Shown: positions 27,797-36,852 of the stretch, piece after piece
Layout of the letters: each line of letters opens with the position of its first letter
Numbering within the stretch: the stretch's first letter is position 1
Assembly: GCF_016587375.1 (NCBI RefSeq)
Contig: NZ_BNJG01000003.1
Location: forward strand, 496,001 to 560,000
DNA: 64,000 nucleotides
From: Ktedonobacter robiniae
GTDB lineage: Bacteria > Chloroflexota > Ktedonobacteria > Ktedonobacterales > Ktedonobacteraceae
Reading direction: 5' to 3'
The notes under the pieces: generated by a model
Seen by the model: only the letters and a program-made list of their open reading frames with translations
The model's database searches: none
What the model was told of the DNA's origin: nothing
Made by a program: the position numbers and the translations under genes

Positions 27797-28032
27797 ATAT
27801 TCCTCTCCAGGCATTTAGGAGAGCGTTACACTGAAAGCATCACGTATACTTGTTACCAAGCCAATTGATCGCTCTACCTGGCCTGCACTGCGCTCCAATC
27901 GGGCAACTTTAAGGCATTCCCATACGTGATAGAGACAACACCTCAACCATATTACGTGCTTCTAGTTTAATTGAGAACTTCTTACACATCGTCCGATTAC
28001 TTTAGATAGTATGATAGTGCATCCCATCCGTT

Positions 28033-28109
28033 GTAGGGTCCATGCAAGCATGGACGCCTCCCGCTCGCCGGGATAAGTCTGTAGGGTCCAAGCCAGCTTG
28101 GACTTGTGA
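28033..28109. repeat. repeat family B (copy 1, tandem pair)
   Basis: Two direct copies of TGTAGGGTCCA followed by a short palindrome (GTCCATGCAAGCATGGAC and GTCCAAGCCAGCTTGGAC). Related units occur at 30904-30970 and 56247-56310. It lies in the leader of the protease gene. Confidence 0.65.
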
Positions 28110-28149
28110 TCAAAGTGCCCACCCGTGGCTCTCAAGAAAGGGTAGAGCT

Positions 28150-29097
28150 ATGTATGATCCTAATGCCCATGATGATAGCCATCATGGGGAACTTGAACGC
28201 ACAAAAATAACTGAGCCGACACCAAGCTACCGGCCAGCAGATAACTGGTCGCCTCGGCAGGTATACCAGCCCTGGCAGGCTTATAATCAAGAGTATTACA
28301 ACGCACCTACCGTGGGAGCGCGTCCATCCCCACCACAACCTCACAATGACCGCGTTCTACGCTCCATACTCCTGACCCTGCTGTGCGCAACCGCCTTTGG
28401 GGCAATGCTCTTTGGGGCTGGCTGGACCTTTGGTCGCAACAGCGTCGGCACCGGAATCCCATCTGTACAGCCTATCGCAGTTACCTCTATGAGCGAGGCC
28501 CGTCTCAAGGTAGTCAGCCGCATTCAGCCCTCGATGGTGCAGATCAACTCACAGCAGGAGACCAGCAACTCTGTTGGTTCCGGCGTCATCGTCGATCAGC
28601 GAGGCTATATCGTCACCAACAATCACGTGATCAGCAACGCCCAGAGCATTCGCGTTCAGTTGCCCAATGGACACCAAACAGCCGGCCAGTTGGTGGGAGC
28701 CAATGCCGATTATGACCTGGCGATCATCAAAGTCACTACGTCCACGCCACTTACACCCGCGACCCTGGGTGACTCCTCCGGACTTCAGGTGGGACAGGAT
28801 GTGCTCGCCATCGGTAGTCCGCTGGGCATCAGCAAAACTGTCACTAGCGGCATCATCAGCGCGGTTGGACGCACGATCTCCGAGGGGCATGGCGTCACCC
28901 TGCACAGCGCGATACAGACGGATGCCCCCATCAATCCGGGCAATAGCGGCGGCGCCCTGGTTGATATGCAGGGGAACCTGGTTGGCATCCCCACACTGAC
29001 GGCCATCAATCCCGAATTCAATACGCCTGCCAACGGCATGGGCTTCGCCATTCCCTCCAACAAGGTCAAAGAGGTAATGGACCAGTATATCCACTAG
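28150..29097 (+). CDS. membrane-anchored HtrA/DegP-type serine protease without PDZ domain
   Basis: A 315-residue S1C protease. Residues 1-70 are cytoplasmic and Pro/Tyr-rich; one helix lies at ~72-95 (ILLTLLCATAFGAMLFGAGW). The trypsin-like domain carries the catalytic His in VTNNHVIS, Asp in DYDLAIIKV and Ser in NPGNSGGALVD. It ends right after MGFAIPSNKVKEVMDQYIH, so no PDZ domain follows, unlike the paralogue at 35577. The ATG at 28150 follows AAAGGGTAGAG; upstream open codons lack a site. Role: quality control of exported proteins, inferred. Confidence 0.9.
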   Translation: MYDPNAHDDSHHGELERTKITEPTPSYRPADNWSPRQVYQPWQAYNQEYYNAPTVGARPSPPQPHNDRVLRSILLTLLCATAFGAMLFGAGWTFGRNSVGTGIPSVQPIAVTSMSEARLKVVSRIQPSMVQINSQQETSNSVGSGVIVDQRGYIVTNNHVISNAQSIRVQLPNGHQTAGQLVGANADYDLAIIKVTTSTPLTPATLGDSSGLQVGQDVLAIGSPLGISKTVTSGIISAVGRTISEGHGVTLHSAIQTDAPINPGNSGGALVDMQGNLVGIPTLTAINPEFNTPANGMGFAIPSNKVKEVMDQYIH

Positions 29098-29150
29098 CCT
29101 CGCGGCTTCAGCCTTTTATTACGGCTGTGTACATATGGAGAGACAGGTAA

Positions 29151-29223
29151 AAATTTACATGAATAATGGGGTAGGATTGGCAGCTATCTGCTGCCAATCC
29201 TACCCCATTATTCATGTAAATTT
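29151..29223. terminator. 73-bp hairpin after the protease gene
   Basis: Perfect 33-bp arms (29151-29183 and 29191-29223) over a 7-nt loop. They are AT-rich at the base and G/C-rich in the core. Confidence 0.8.
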
Positions 29224-29294
29224 AGAAACGCTTCAGGCTTGAAGGGCGTACTAAAAGCACATAGTGTATTTATTGCACAGGGGGACGCACTCAT

Positions 29295-30196
29295 ATGACA
29301 GGAGAGAAGGACCTCGCGCCGGAAATGCCATCATCCTCAGCAAAACAATCTTCGCAAGGGAGGCGGGCCGCAACCATCGCGGTGGCCTTGCCTATTGTGC
29401 TGCTCTTTGTCTGGCTGGGCGGCTGGTTCCTCTTCGCCCTCCTCACATTCGTGCTCTGCATGATGACTATGGAACTTAGGAGCTTGATGTTACAGGCGAG
29501 CCATCGGCCCGTACTCTGGTTTAGCTTTGCGCTGGCGCTGTTCCTGCTCGCTAGCGCGATGTTTCCCCAGCAACGCCTCATGCTCCTCTCTATAGGGGCG
29601 GGCCTCGCGCTGCTGCTCTCGTTCCCCCTGTTCTTCATGCGTGCACCAGAGCAACGCCCACTGAACGATTGGGGCTGACACTAGGCCTGGCACTCTATCA
29701 GGGATGGCCACTTAGCTGTATGTTGCACCTACGCGGGGCCACGCTTCCTCCCTGGCCGCTAACGGCGGATATGTGGAATTATATTCCTCCAGGGGTGTGG
29801 TGGCTTTGCCTGGCCCTGCTGGGCGCCTGGAGCACTGATACGGGCGCATTCCACATTGGCAAGGCCTTTGGCATACGCGTCCATCCCTTGCTGCCACGCA
29901 TCAGTCCGGGGAAAAATATTGAAGGGCTAATCGGAGGAACCATCTTTGCGACCGTTACCTGCCTACTGATTGGTAGCCTGCTCCTCCACTTGCCCTGGTA
30001 TCTCTGTCTACTCCTGGGAATTATTCTCGGCCCCTGCTCCCTGGCGGGTGATCTCAGCGAATCCCTTATCAAACGCGAGGCACACGCTAAGGATAGCGGC
30101 ACCATCATGCCCGGCCATGGAGGCATACTCGACCGCTGCGATAGCATCCTCTTTGGGGTAATTATCGTCTATACATTCATGCTTATCATCGGTTAA
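29295..30196 (+). CDS. cdsA: phosphatidate cytidylyltransferase, frameshifted at 29671
   Basis: The N-terminal frame (helices IAVALPIVLLFVWLGGWFLF and onward) stops at 29678, just after the G4 run at 29671-29674. Adding one G restores a continuous product of 300 residues: DWGLTLGLALYQGWP, then WWLCLALLGAWSTDTGAFHIG and the CdsA signature LIKREAHAKDSGTIMPGHGG followed by ILDRCDSILF. The enzyme makes CDP-diacylglycerol for phospholipid synthesis in the membrane. The signature is complete, which argues for a sequencing indel over gene loss. Confidence 0.85.
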
Positions 30197-30275
30197 TTAT
30201 CACGCCCTTTGACAAAAAACTGGGCAAGCATATGGTGGCGAGAAGTCGCTGCCACGAAAAGGGGAAACACTGGAT

Positions 30276-30890
30276 ATGGCTTACAGGATTGGGGTTATCG
30301 CGGATACCCACGTGCCGGAATTTCTGCCTTCCCTGCCTAAGGCTGTTGGGCAAGTATTTCAGGGAGTAGATATGATCCTGCACGCGGGCGATATCACCGG
30401 TGAGGTGGTGTTGGAGGAGCTACGTGCTATCGCGCCTGTCGTCGCGATCAAGGGTGATCATGACCAACTCAAACTACAAGAGAGGACGGTGGTCGAGTGT
30501 GGTGGAATGCGCATTGGCCTGCTGCATGGGCGCCGCCCTCGCTGGCAGGAGGCCCCCAGCCTTTTCTACAATACGTTGAGCGTCAAAGATCACGCCTGGG
30601 GCGGCTTTCAACAGCAGGTCGTGCTCTCTTTCGACAAGGTAGATGCTATCGTCTTTGGGCACTTCCACCATCCCTATGTAGGCACACACGAAGGAGTGCT
30701 GCTCTTTAATCCAGGGGCGGTCTATCAACCATCGCCGGAAAACGTTCGCGCACGCCTGACGATGACCCGTCTCCCCTGGCGGCGCCTCTATCTCCAGCGT
30801 TCCCTGCACCGCCCGCTACGCCTCCCCACTGTTGGCATACTTACCATTGATGAGGGAGCCATCAAGCCAGAGATTATTCCCCTCCCCTAA
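30276..30890 (+). CDS. YfcE/MJ0936-type metallophosphoesterase
   Basis: A 204-residue calcineurin-fold phosphodiesterase. Metal motifs in order: GVIADTH, LHAGDI, GDHD (in place of the usual GNCD), GLLHGRRP and VFGHFHHPYVG. NPGAVYQPS follows, as in the family. It hydrolyses phosphodiesters in vitro in relatives; the natural substrate is unknown. AAAAGGGGA precedes the ATG. Confidence 0.9.
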   Translation: MAYRIGVIADTHVPEFLPSLPKAVGQVFQGVDMILHAGDITGEVVLEELRAIAPVVAIKGDHDQLKLQERTVVECGGMRIGLLHGRRPRWQEAPSLFYNTLSVKDHAWGGFQQQVVLSFDKVDAIVFGHFHHPYVGTHEGVLLFNPGAVYQPSPENVRARLTMTRLPWRRLYLQRSLHRPLRLPTVGILTIDEGAIKPEIIPLP

Positions 30891-30903
30891 GCATGAAAGA
30901 AGA

Positions 30904-30970
30904 TTGTAGGGTCCAGGCTGGCATAGTCTTATCCCCGTGAGAACAGTTCAAGCCAGCTTAGATCCTACAA
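30904..30970. repeat. repeat family B (copy 2), inverted pair
   Basis: TTGTAGGGTCCAGGCTGGC (30904 onward) faces GCCAGCTTAGATCCTACAA (ending 30970). The arms match over about 16 of 19 positions. It lies between convergent genes and may terminate both. Confidence 0.65.
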
Positions 30971-31003
30971 CGTATCGATATACCGATGATAAGCGTTAGA
31001 ACG

Positions 31004-31429
31004 CTAACTCGCACGCACGCCCTGCAAAACCACCTGGCGCTTGGCCGTCGATGTCTTGCGCTCAGAGAGAGCCATCTCGAACAGGCGGAACAAAGCCAGG
31101 AGATCCACATGCTGTTTCAGTATATAGAGGTGGCGCCTGCTTGCCGCCTCAGCCAGGGACTCATCAAAAACCTGGACACAGGAGAGGAGGGCCGGGACAT
31201 CGGCTAGTTCCGACTGCGCATGTAAACGATCATAGAGTTCAATCCCATTCATATCGGAAAGAGCATAATTGAGTAAGAAGACATCAGGCTTCAGCTCTCT
31301 CGCCACATCCAATGCCACTTCGCCAGAAGAAATATAGATGAAATGGTAGTGCTCGCCTCTCCACGTGACTTGCAGGCCAGACACCTCATTCGCAAAGGTG
31401 TGATGCCCCACCACCAGAATCTTCTTCAT
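31004..31429 (-). CDS. pseudo-receiver domain protein (degenerate response regulator)
   Basis: A 141-residue single-domain CheY-like protein: start KKILVVGHH, then PDVFLLNYALSDMNGIELYD, and the conserved switch Lys in YILKQHV. The phosphoacceptor Asp is replaced by Asn (LLN) and the acidic Mg-binding pair after beta-1 by Gly-His. It should therefore not be phosphorylated in the usual way and may signal by binding alone. AAAGGACG precedes the ATG. It is an orphan with no kinase beside it. Confidence 0.8.
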   Translation of the reverse strand: MKKILVVGHHTFANEVSGLQVTWRGEHYHFIYISSGEVALDVARELKPDVFLLNYALSDMNGIELYDRLHAQSELADVPALLSCVQVFDESLAEAASRRHLYILKQHVDLLALFRLFEMALSERKTSTAKRQVVLQGVRAS

Positions 31430-31678
31430 AAAAGTACGTCCTTTACTTTTTGTAATAGATAAAAACCAGGCTCTTCTTGAATGTCACAGGTGCAAAAATT
31501 CACATCAAGAGCCGGCTGCTGTAAAAAGGTATAATGATGCTCCATTCTAATACGCATCAGCGAACAGAAGAGTCTCACTTATATCTTTTTCCCTATACAG
31601 AAGAGCCTGTATCTTCTCAGGCCGGGTCAACGTGCTAGCTAACAGAAGCTATAAAATTTTGAGAGGAGCAGCCTACTT

Positions 31679-31960
31679 ATGACGGAACCATATGCACGCC
31701 TGGAGAAGTTTCTGAATGGAGTGCAATACCCTACGACGAAAGCCAACCTGGTGACCTACGCCAAACAATATGGGGTAGAGCAACAGATTAGCGATAAGCT
31801 TGTAGAGCTTCCCGAACGTAAGTTTGATACTCCAGCAGACGTGTTGCGTGACCTAGGGTTGGAACGTGGTTCAGAGGCAGAGGTCCATACCGATCTTCAC
31901 GTCCGCTCAACCAACTATAACGGCAACATTCCTCAGGGTGGTAAAGGAGAACAAATCTAA
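31679..31960 (+). CDS. DUF2795-domain protein
   Basis: A 93-residue protein. Residues ~8-65 match the DUF2795 pattern: LEKFLNGVQYPTTKANLVTY, ISDKLVELPERKFDTPADVL. The tail (STNYNGNIPQGGKGEQI) is polar. Function is unknown; the domain is common in soil bacteria. GAGGAG precedes the ATG. The PfpI-fusion gene starts 77 bp later and may be co-transcribed. Confidence 0.8.
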   Translation: MTEPYARLEKFLNGVQYPTTKANLVTYAKQYGVEQQISDKLVELPERKFDTPADVLRDLGLERGSEAEVHTDLHVRSTNYNGNIPQGGKGEQI

Positions 31961-32037
31961 CCTTCCCTTCACTTCCTGAAAGGTAGCAGTTCACGACCTT
32001 GCATCAGCGAGGCGGGATAGAGAGAGAAAGAAGTCAT

Positions 32038-33126
32038 ATGGAACAACATCTTCCAGGTCAGCAGCCAACAAAGCGCGTCGCGATCCTGGTCGAGAGCGCT
32101 TTTGAGGACAGCGAATTTCTCATCCCGTACAACGCGCTCCAACAGGCGGGCGCGGATGTTAAGATACTGGGCTCTCGTGGCCAGGTCCCCTATGCAGGGA
32201 AGCAAGGTAGAATTTCGATTAACGCGGATGCCAGCACTGCTGAGGTACTGGCCAGGTCATTCGACGCCATCTGTATACCAGGTGGCATGGCACCTGATAC
32301 CATGCGTACCAATCTGCGCACGGTCCACCTGGTACGCGACGCGTTGCAACAGGGGAGGTTGGTCGCCGCCATCTGTCATGGGCCACAGGTTTTGATCGAG
32401 GGAGATCTACTACGCGGCAAGAACGCAACCGGCTTTCGCGCGATTCGCAAAGATATACAAAACGCGGGAGCAACCTACATTGACGCGCCCCTGGTAGAGG
32501 ATGGCAATCTACTTACCGCACGTCGACCAGGTGATCTTCCCATTTTCGCGACAGCATTGTTACAACGCCTGGGTCTGGAGATAGAGGGCAAGAAGTTGTA
32601 CGATATCAATAATGTCGAAGTTCCCTGGTGGCAGGTCGCCGAGTACTGGGGTGGCAACAGCAAAGGTCAGATCACCGAAGCCATTGAACACGCCTTCCAG
32701 GATGAGCAGTATGCGGCGGATATGTGCCTGCAACATGGGCAAAAAGTCGGTGACAAAGGGCTACAGACCATCTACCAGGATCTAGGGGATGAAGCCAGGC
32801 AACATATGCAGCTTCTGACCCGGCGCTTGCACGACCTGGGTGGCAATCTTCAACCAGCCAACCAGGATGGCGCCCGTGAGGCCAGGCAGGACTGGCACAA
32901 CATACACGATAGCCAGGCCGTCCTGCTACATGTGCTCAACCACCTACAAGCACGAATCACTAACGTTTACCAGATGAGTTCAACCCTGACCGATCCCATC
33001 ACGGTCGCCATCCTTGACCATATGGAGGTCTCACTCGCGAGGTCTGAGCAAAACCTGGTCAATGCCCTGCAACAGCGCCTGCTGGGAGCAACCATAGAGA
33101 GTACCAGGAAGCAGGCAAGACCATAG
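32038..33126 (+). CDS. DJ-1/PfpI-family domain fused to a ferritin-like helical domain
   Basis: A 362-residue two-domain protein. Residues ~10-185 are a PfpI-type amidotransferase fold: RVAILVESAFEDSEFLIPYN, the acid in that turn, and the nucleophile elbow AAICHGPQ with Cys-113 and His-114. Residues ~200-362 are four long helices (AIEHAFQDEQYAADMC, DLGDEARQHMQLLTRRLHDL, AVLLHVLNHLQARITNVYQ, HMEVSLARSEQNLVNALQQR) with Glu/His spacing like ferritin/DUF892 stress proteins. Relatives of the first domain are glyoxalase/protease-like stress proteins. The ATG at 32038 is preceded by GAGAGAAAGAAG. Confidence 0.8.
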   Translation: MEQHLPGQQPTKRVAILVESAFEDSEFLIPYNALQQAGADVKILGSRGQVPYAGKQGRISINADASTAEVLARSFDAICIPGGMAPDTMRTNLRTVHLVRDALQQGRLVAAICHGPQVLIEGDLLRGKNATGFRAIRKDIQNAGATYIDAPLVEDGNLLTARRPGDLPIFATALLQRLGLEIEGKKLYDINNVEVPWWQVAEYWGGNSKGQITEAIEHAFQDEQYAADMCLQHGQKVGDKGLQTIYQDLGDEARQHMQLLTRRLHDLGGNLQPANQDGAREARQDWHNIHDSQAVLLHVLNHLQARITNVYQMSSTLTDPITVAILDHMEVSLARSEQNLVNALQQRLLGATIESTRKQARP

Positions 33127-33162
33127 TGCTATTGGCATACACGTCTACTATACATTTTTACG

Positions 33163-33198
33163 CTTGAAGTGCAGGTGTCTAGACACCTGCACTTCAAG
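33163..33198. terminator. perfect 36-bp palindrome
   Basis: CTTGAAGTGCAGGTGTCT and its exact complement abut without loop (33163-33180, 33181-33198). It lies after the PfpI fusion and just before a small gene. Confidence 0.7.
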
Positions 33199-33214
33199 AA
33201 AGGATCAGCGCAAT

Positions 33215-33364
33215 ATGGAAACTGTACTCTCCTATCTGCTTGTGATCGTCTTTTTTATTGTACTTGCCATACTAGTGGTGTTATTCGCCCGCTCTTCCCT
33301 GGCTGCATCTCCTTCCCAGCCAGCCAAAGAAGAGCACCCGCAAGAAAAAGAAGAATATATTTAA
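33215..33364 (+). CDS. 49-residue single-helix membrane protein
   Basis: Starts METVLSYLLVIVFFIVLAIL, a single membrane helix, then a charged tail (EEHPQEKEEYI). AGAAAGGA lies ten bases before the ATG at 33215. No known family; its design resembles the 39-residue gene at 5912. Confidence 0.55.
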   Translation: METVLSYLLVIVFFIVLAILVVLFARSSLAASPSQPAKEEHPQEKEEYI

Positions 33365-33498
33365 GAGAAATATAGGATACGGTGTGAAAAGGCGGTAGGC
33401 CGTTCCATACTATATCCTCACAGGAAACCTTTTCTCTGCTTGCTACGTGTTGTTTTAATACAACTCCTCTGCATGCAAGAAGATAATCGAGGCAGATC

Positions 33499-34188
33499 AT
33501 GCAAACCCTCCCAAATTGGAACGAGGACACCTGCTTCATCCCAATCAACGAAAATCTCACCCTGGCTGGTAATCTACGTGTTCCACCTGAGCCAGCGGGC
33601 ATTGTTGTCTTTGTACACGGCAGTGGAAGTGGGCGCTTCAGTCCACGCAATCAATTTGTGGCACGCTGCCTGCACAATATTGGCATTGCGACCCTCCTCC
33701 TCGATCTACTTACCGAGCAAGAAGAGATCCTCGACCAGGTACACTCACACCTGCGCTTCAATATAGCCCTCCTGAGTGAGCGCGTGCTTGGTGCGACACA
33801 GTGGCTCTTCACACAGCCCGAGGTGGCACATCTCAAGCTCGGCTACTTTGGCGCGAGCACAGGGGCAGCTGCGGCTCTGGTCGCTGCCGCGCAACAACCC
33901 CGCCTGGTCGCTGCCGTGGTCTCACGTGGGGGTAGGCCAGATCTCGCCGGGAACATGTTAGAGCAGGTTCAGGCACCAACCCTGCTCATCGTCGGCTCGC
34001 GTGATGAAATCGTTATCCGTCTGAACGAGGAGGCCTACGCACACCTTCACGTTGAGAAATGCCTCGAAATCGTCGCGGGCGCGACCCACCTGTTCGAAGA
34101 GCCTGGCACACTGGAACAAGTCGCTACTCTGGCTGGCCAATGGTTTACACGCCACCTCGCTTCTCAAGCAACAGATACGACACACTAG
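33499..34188 (+). CDS. dienelactone-hydrolase-like alpha/beta hydrolase
   Basis: A 229-residue alpha/beta hydrolase: oxyanion region VVFVHGSGSGRFSPRNQFVA, nucleophile elbow LGYFGASTGAAAAL (Ser), acid in VGSRDEIV, and His in AGATHLFEEPGTLE. This subfamily is often found next to, or fused with, a phosphoribosyltransferase, and here one follows 117 bp downstream. The substrate is unknown. Confidence 0.88.
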   Translation: MQTLPNWNEDTCFIPINENLTLAGNLRVPPEPAGIVVFVHGSGSGRFSPRNQFVARCLHNIGIATLLLDLLTEQEEILDQVHSHLRFNIALLSERVLGATQWLFTQPEVAHLKLGYFGASTGAAAALVAAAQQPRLVAAVVSRGGRPDLAGNMLEQVQAPTLLIVGSRDEIVIRLNEEAYAHLHVEKCLEIVAGATHLFEEPGTLEQVATLAGQWFTRHLASQATDTTH

Positions 34189-34305
34189 CGATCCAGATAG
34201 GGAATTCGCCTCATGGTCCATTATCGGATATACTCGTCTCACAAAGAAGAATGCGTAGCACGTAAGCCACTACACTAAAGGAGGCAACTTAGAGGAGAGG
34301 TACGC

Positions 34306-34971
34306 ATGAGCTACATTTATCGTGATCGCAATGACGCCGGGAGGCAGCTAGCCACGCTACTGACAGCTTACGCCAATCAGCCTCAGACCCTGGTCCTGGC
34401 TCTTCCTCGTGGTGGAGTACCAGTGGCCTTTGAAATAGCGCACCAGCTCCAGTTACCGCTCGATGTCTTCCTGGTCCGCAAACTCGGCGTCCCTGGACAG
34501 GAAGAGCTGGCCATGGGAGCCATAGCCAGTGGTGGTATTCGTGTCCTGAATGAGGATGTCGTCGAACACTTACGTATACCTGGACCAGTCATTGAGGAGG
34601 CGACCAGGCGCGAGCAGCGAGAACTTGAGCGACGCGAACGCCTCTATCGCGCCAACGCACCACCACCCATATTTGCGGACAGAACCATTCTTCTGGTGGA
34701 TGATGGTCTGGCGACAGGCGCCAGCATGCGTGCAGCCATTCAAGCTATCAAGCATCAGCACGCAGCTCACCTGGCGGTGGCCGTACCAGTCGCGGCTATG
34801 CCCACCTGCTTCTTGCTACAAAGCGAGGTTGATCGCCTCATCTGTGCTCAGACGCCCGAGCCATTCTACGGCGTTGGCTATTGGTACCAGGACTTCGCCC
34901 AGACCTCCGATGAGCAAGTACGGGAACTGCTCGCGCTTAATCGCCAGGAACTCCGTGAGCATGCAACCTGA
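34306..34971 (+). CDS. phosphoribosyltransferase-domain protein
   Basis: A 221-residue type I PRTase. The PRPP loop is ILLVDDGLATGASMRAAI. Upstream are VLALPRGGVPVAFEIA and the KLGVPGQEELAMGAIASGG stretch typical of this uncharacterised subfamily. The enzyme probably transfers to or from PRPP; the acceptor is not known. AAAGGAGG and AGAGGAG sites precede the ATG. Association with the hydrolase just upstream is a recurrent pairing. Confidence 0.9.
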   Translation: MSYIYRDRNDAGRQLATLLTAYANQPQTLVLALPRGGVPVAFEIAHQLQLPLDVFLVRKLGVPGQEELAMGAIASGGIRVLNEDVVEHLRIPGPVIEEATRREQRELERRERLYRANAPPPIFADRTILLVDDGLATGASMRAAIQAIKHQHAAHLAVAVPVAAMPTCFLLQSEVDRLICAQTPEPFYGVGYWYQDFAQTSDEQVRELLALNRQELREHAT

Positions 34972-35152
34972 AATGCATGCAGAGGCGCTCTTCCTCCTAG
35001 CTGAGTCAACGAAGGTTCGCGGCTAATCGTGTTTCTGCTAGCAAGCAGACACTATTGGATGACATGCCACTTTTGCAGAGCTATGTCGCCTATCGTGTCT
35101 TCCTTTGCCATGGACAGGATACAACGATAGAAAGAAAGAAAGAGGAGTACGC

Positions 35153-35377
35153 ATGCAAGAGAATCAGGCAACCAATACCGACAACGTGCAGTACGACTTG
35201 ATTAGCTGTCTGTACCACTCGCTGCAGTCTGCACAGACCTGCGAGGCCTACGCCAAGGACGCACAGCAGAGCGGGAACCAGGACCTGACCCAATTCTTTA
35301 GGGATGTTCAGCAAGACTGCAACAAGCAGGCGCAACGCGCCCGAGAGCTCTTGGACCAGATGCGCCCCTCCAGGTAG
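35153..35377 (+). CDS. small helical protein, ferritin-like in pattern
   Basis: A 74-residue protein made of two helices: DLISCLYHSLQSAQTCEAYA and LTQFFRDVQQDCNKQAQRAR. Two Cys, a Glu and Tyr recur with helical spacing, as in half of a ferritin-like bundle, so it may dimerise. AGAGGAG precedes the ATG at 35153; an in-frame upstream codon at 35105 has no site. Function is unknown. Confidence 0.65.
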   Translation: MQENQATNTDNVQYDLISCLYHSLQSAQTCEAYAKDAQQSGNQDLTQFFRDVQQDCNKQAQRARELLDQMRPSR

Positions 35378-35403
35378 GGAGATTTGCCGTAAGTGAAATA
35401 GTG

Positions 35404-35432
35404 CGCCCTGGCAGCCACGGGCTGCCAGGGCG
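35404..35432. repeat. palindromic repeat family C (copy 1)
   Basis: CGCCCTGGCAGCC and GGCTGCCAGGGCG pair perfectly over a 3-nt loop. The same core occurs at 42101-42131, and a variant at the tip of 61175-61243. Confidence 0.75.
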
Positions 35433-35576
35433 AGCGCCGCAGGTGCGAGAGACCAGGCAACAATACATTCTGTTATGCACATATATTTGCCCTGGCAAGC
35501 CGGTAGAATGGTAGCAACAGCAAAAAACTCTACACAAAAAACTCTCAGATCTACATATTCAGCAAAGGGCAAGCGC

Positions 35577-36770
35577 ATGAGCGGCAGCAATCATTCAGAT
35601 GAAACACCTGATCACGAACAGCCTACAGAACCTACGCGTCCAGCGGACTACGGGCAGCCTATTCCAGAACATCACGACCGCAGACGCAACTGGCCGTTCT
35701 TCGCGGGCGTCCTGGCGGGCGTCTTCCTTGTCTGTGTTCTCGCAGCACTCCTGCTAAGTCAGAGGCCACTGGGCGTCCTCAATCCAGCTAATCCCCAGGC
35801 CACTCCCACTCAGCAGGGCGCCAATATCCAGATCGATCAGATACGCAGGAAGGTCGCGGACAGCGTCAAGCCCACGATTGTTCAGATTAATGTGAAGACC
35901 AGTAGCGGTGGCTCGCTTGGCTCTGGCATCATCATCGATAGGCGCGGGTATGTCGTGACCAACAATCACGTCGTCGAAAATGGGCAGAACGTTGAGGTGC
36001 AACTCGCCAGCGGAGAACACCTTCCAGCACAAATTAGAGGCACCGATCCCACCGATGACCTGGCCGTGCTCCAGATCAAGCCCACCCGCAATATGCCGAT
36101 CGCGACCCTCGGGGATTCCTCAAGGGTCTACGTTGGCGAGACCGTCATGGCTATCGGCAATCCTCTCGGCATCACCCAGACTGTCACCAGCGGCATTGTC
36201 AGCGCCCTCAATCGCATAGTCTCCGAGGGCAGTGGCGGCGCCGTTCTCCCCGATACGATCCAGACTGACGCGGCAATCAATCCAGGCAATAGCGGCGGCG
36301 CCCTGGTTGATATGAATGGTAACGTGGTTGGCGTACCCACGCTGGCGGCAATTGATCCCGAGTTTAAGACCCCCGCCTCCGGCGTTGGCTTTGCTATTCC
36401 TGCCAATCGCGTCAAGTTTATCGTTCCGCAGATCATCAAAGACGGACGCGTCACCAACTCCGGGCGCGCAGCCCTGGGCATTACAGCCCTCCCACTTACT
36501 CCCTTTATCGCGCAACAACGCAACCTCTCTGTCACAAAGGGTCTACTGGTTGCAGAGGTGCAAGCAGGTGGGGCCGCCGAACAAGCAGGCATTCAACCAG
36601 GGGATGTCATCACTCAGATCGATAACGTCTCCGTCGAGCAAAACGAAGATGTTAGCCACTATCTGCTGACCAAAAAACCCGGCGACAAAGTGACAGTAAG
36701 ATACGTCCGAGACAACAACCGGGCAACGGCTCTCGTCGCCCTGGGCGAGCTACAAATCCCTACCACCTGA
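35577..36770 (+). CDS. membrane-anchored HtrA/DegP-type serine protease with PDZ domain
   Basis: A 397-residue S1C protease. Cytoplasmic acidic head, one helix at ~38-60 (FFAGVLAGVFLVCVLAALLL), trypsin-like domain with the triad His in VTNNHVVE, Asp in TDDLAVLQI and Ser in NPGNSGGALVD, then a PDZ domain from ~300 (KGLLVAEVQAGGAAEQAGIQ, PGDVITQIDNVSV). It degrades or refolds damaged exported proteins, by family knowledge. The ATG at 35577 follows AAAGGGCAAG. It is a paralogue of 28150 with the PDZ domain retained. Confidence 0.93.
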   Translation: MSGSNHSDETPDHEQPTEPTRPADYGQPIPEHHDRRRNWPFFAGVLAGVFLVCVLAALLLSQRPLGVLNPANPQATPTQQGANIQIDQIRRKVADSVKPTIVQINVKTSSGGSLGSGIIIDRRGYVVTNNHVVENGQNVEVQLASGEHLPAQIRGTDPTDDLAVLQIKPTRNMPIATLGDSSRVYVGETVMAIGNPLGITQTVTSGIVSALNRIVSEGSGGAVLPDTIQTDAAINPGNSGGALVDMNGNVVGVPTLAAIDPEFKTPASGVGFAIPANRVKFIVPQIIKDGRVTNSGRAALGITALPLTPFIAQQRNLSVTKGLLVAEVQAGGAAEQAGIQPGDVITQIDNVSVEQNEDVSHYLLTKKPGDKVTVRYVRDNNRATALVALGELQIPTT

Positions 36771-36790
36771 GATACTGAAAGTCTCCCCAG

Positions 36791-36847
36791 AGTAGCCGCG
36801 AACGCCAGTAGCGGGCGGTGAACCTGCTACTGGCGTTCGCGGCTACT
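36791..36847. repeat. palindromic repeat family D (copy 2)
   Basis: Perfect 22-bp arms (36791-36812, 36826-36847), beginning AGTAGCCGCGAACGCCAG. 23 of 25 bases match the family D arm at 12389. It lies between convergent protease and cupin genes. Confidence 0.75.
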
Positions 36848-36852
36848 TGGGT

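Noticed and set aside
29669..29678. Two separate genes in the cdsA region
   Set aside because: Each part alone lacks half of a standard CdsA, and one base in the G4 run joins them perfectly.
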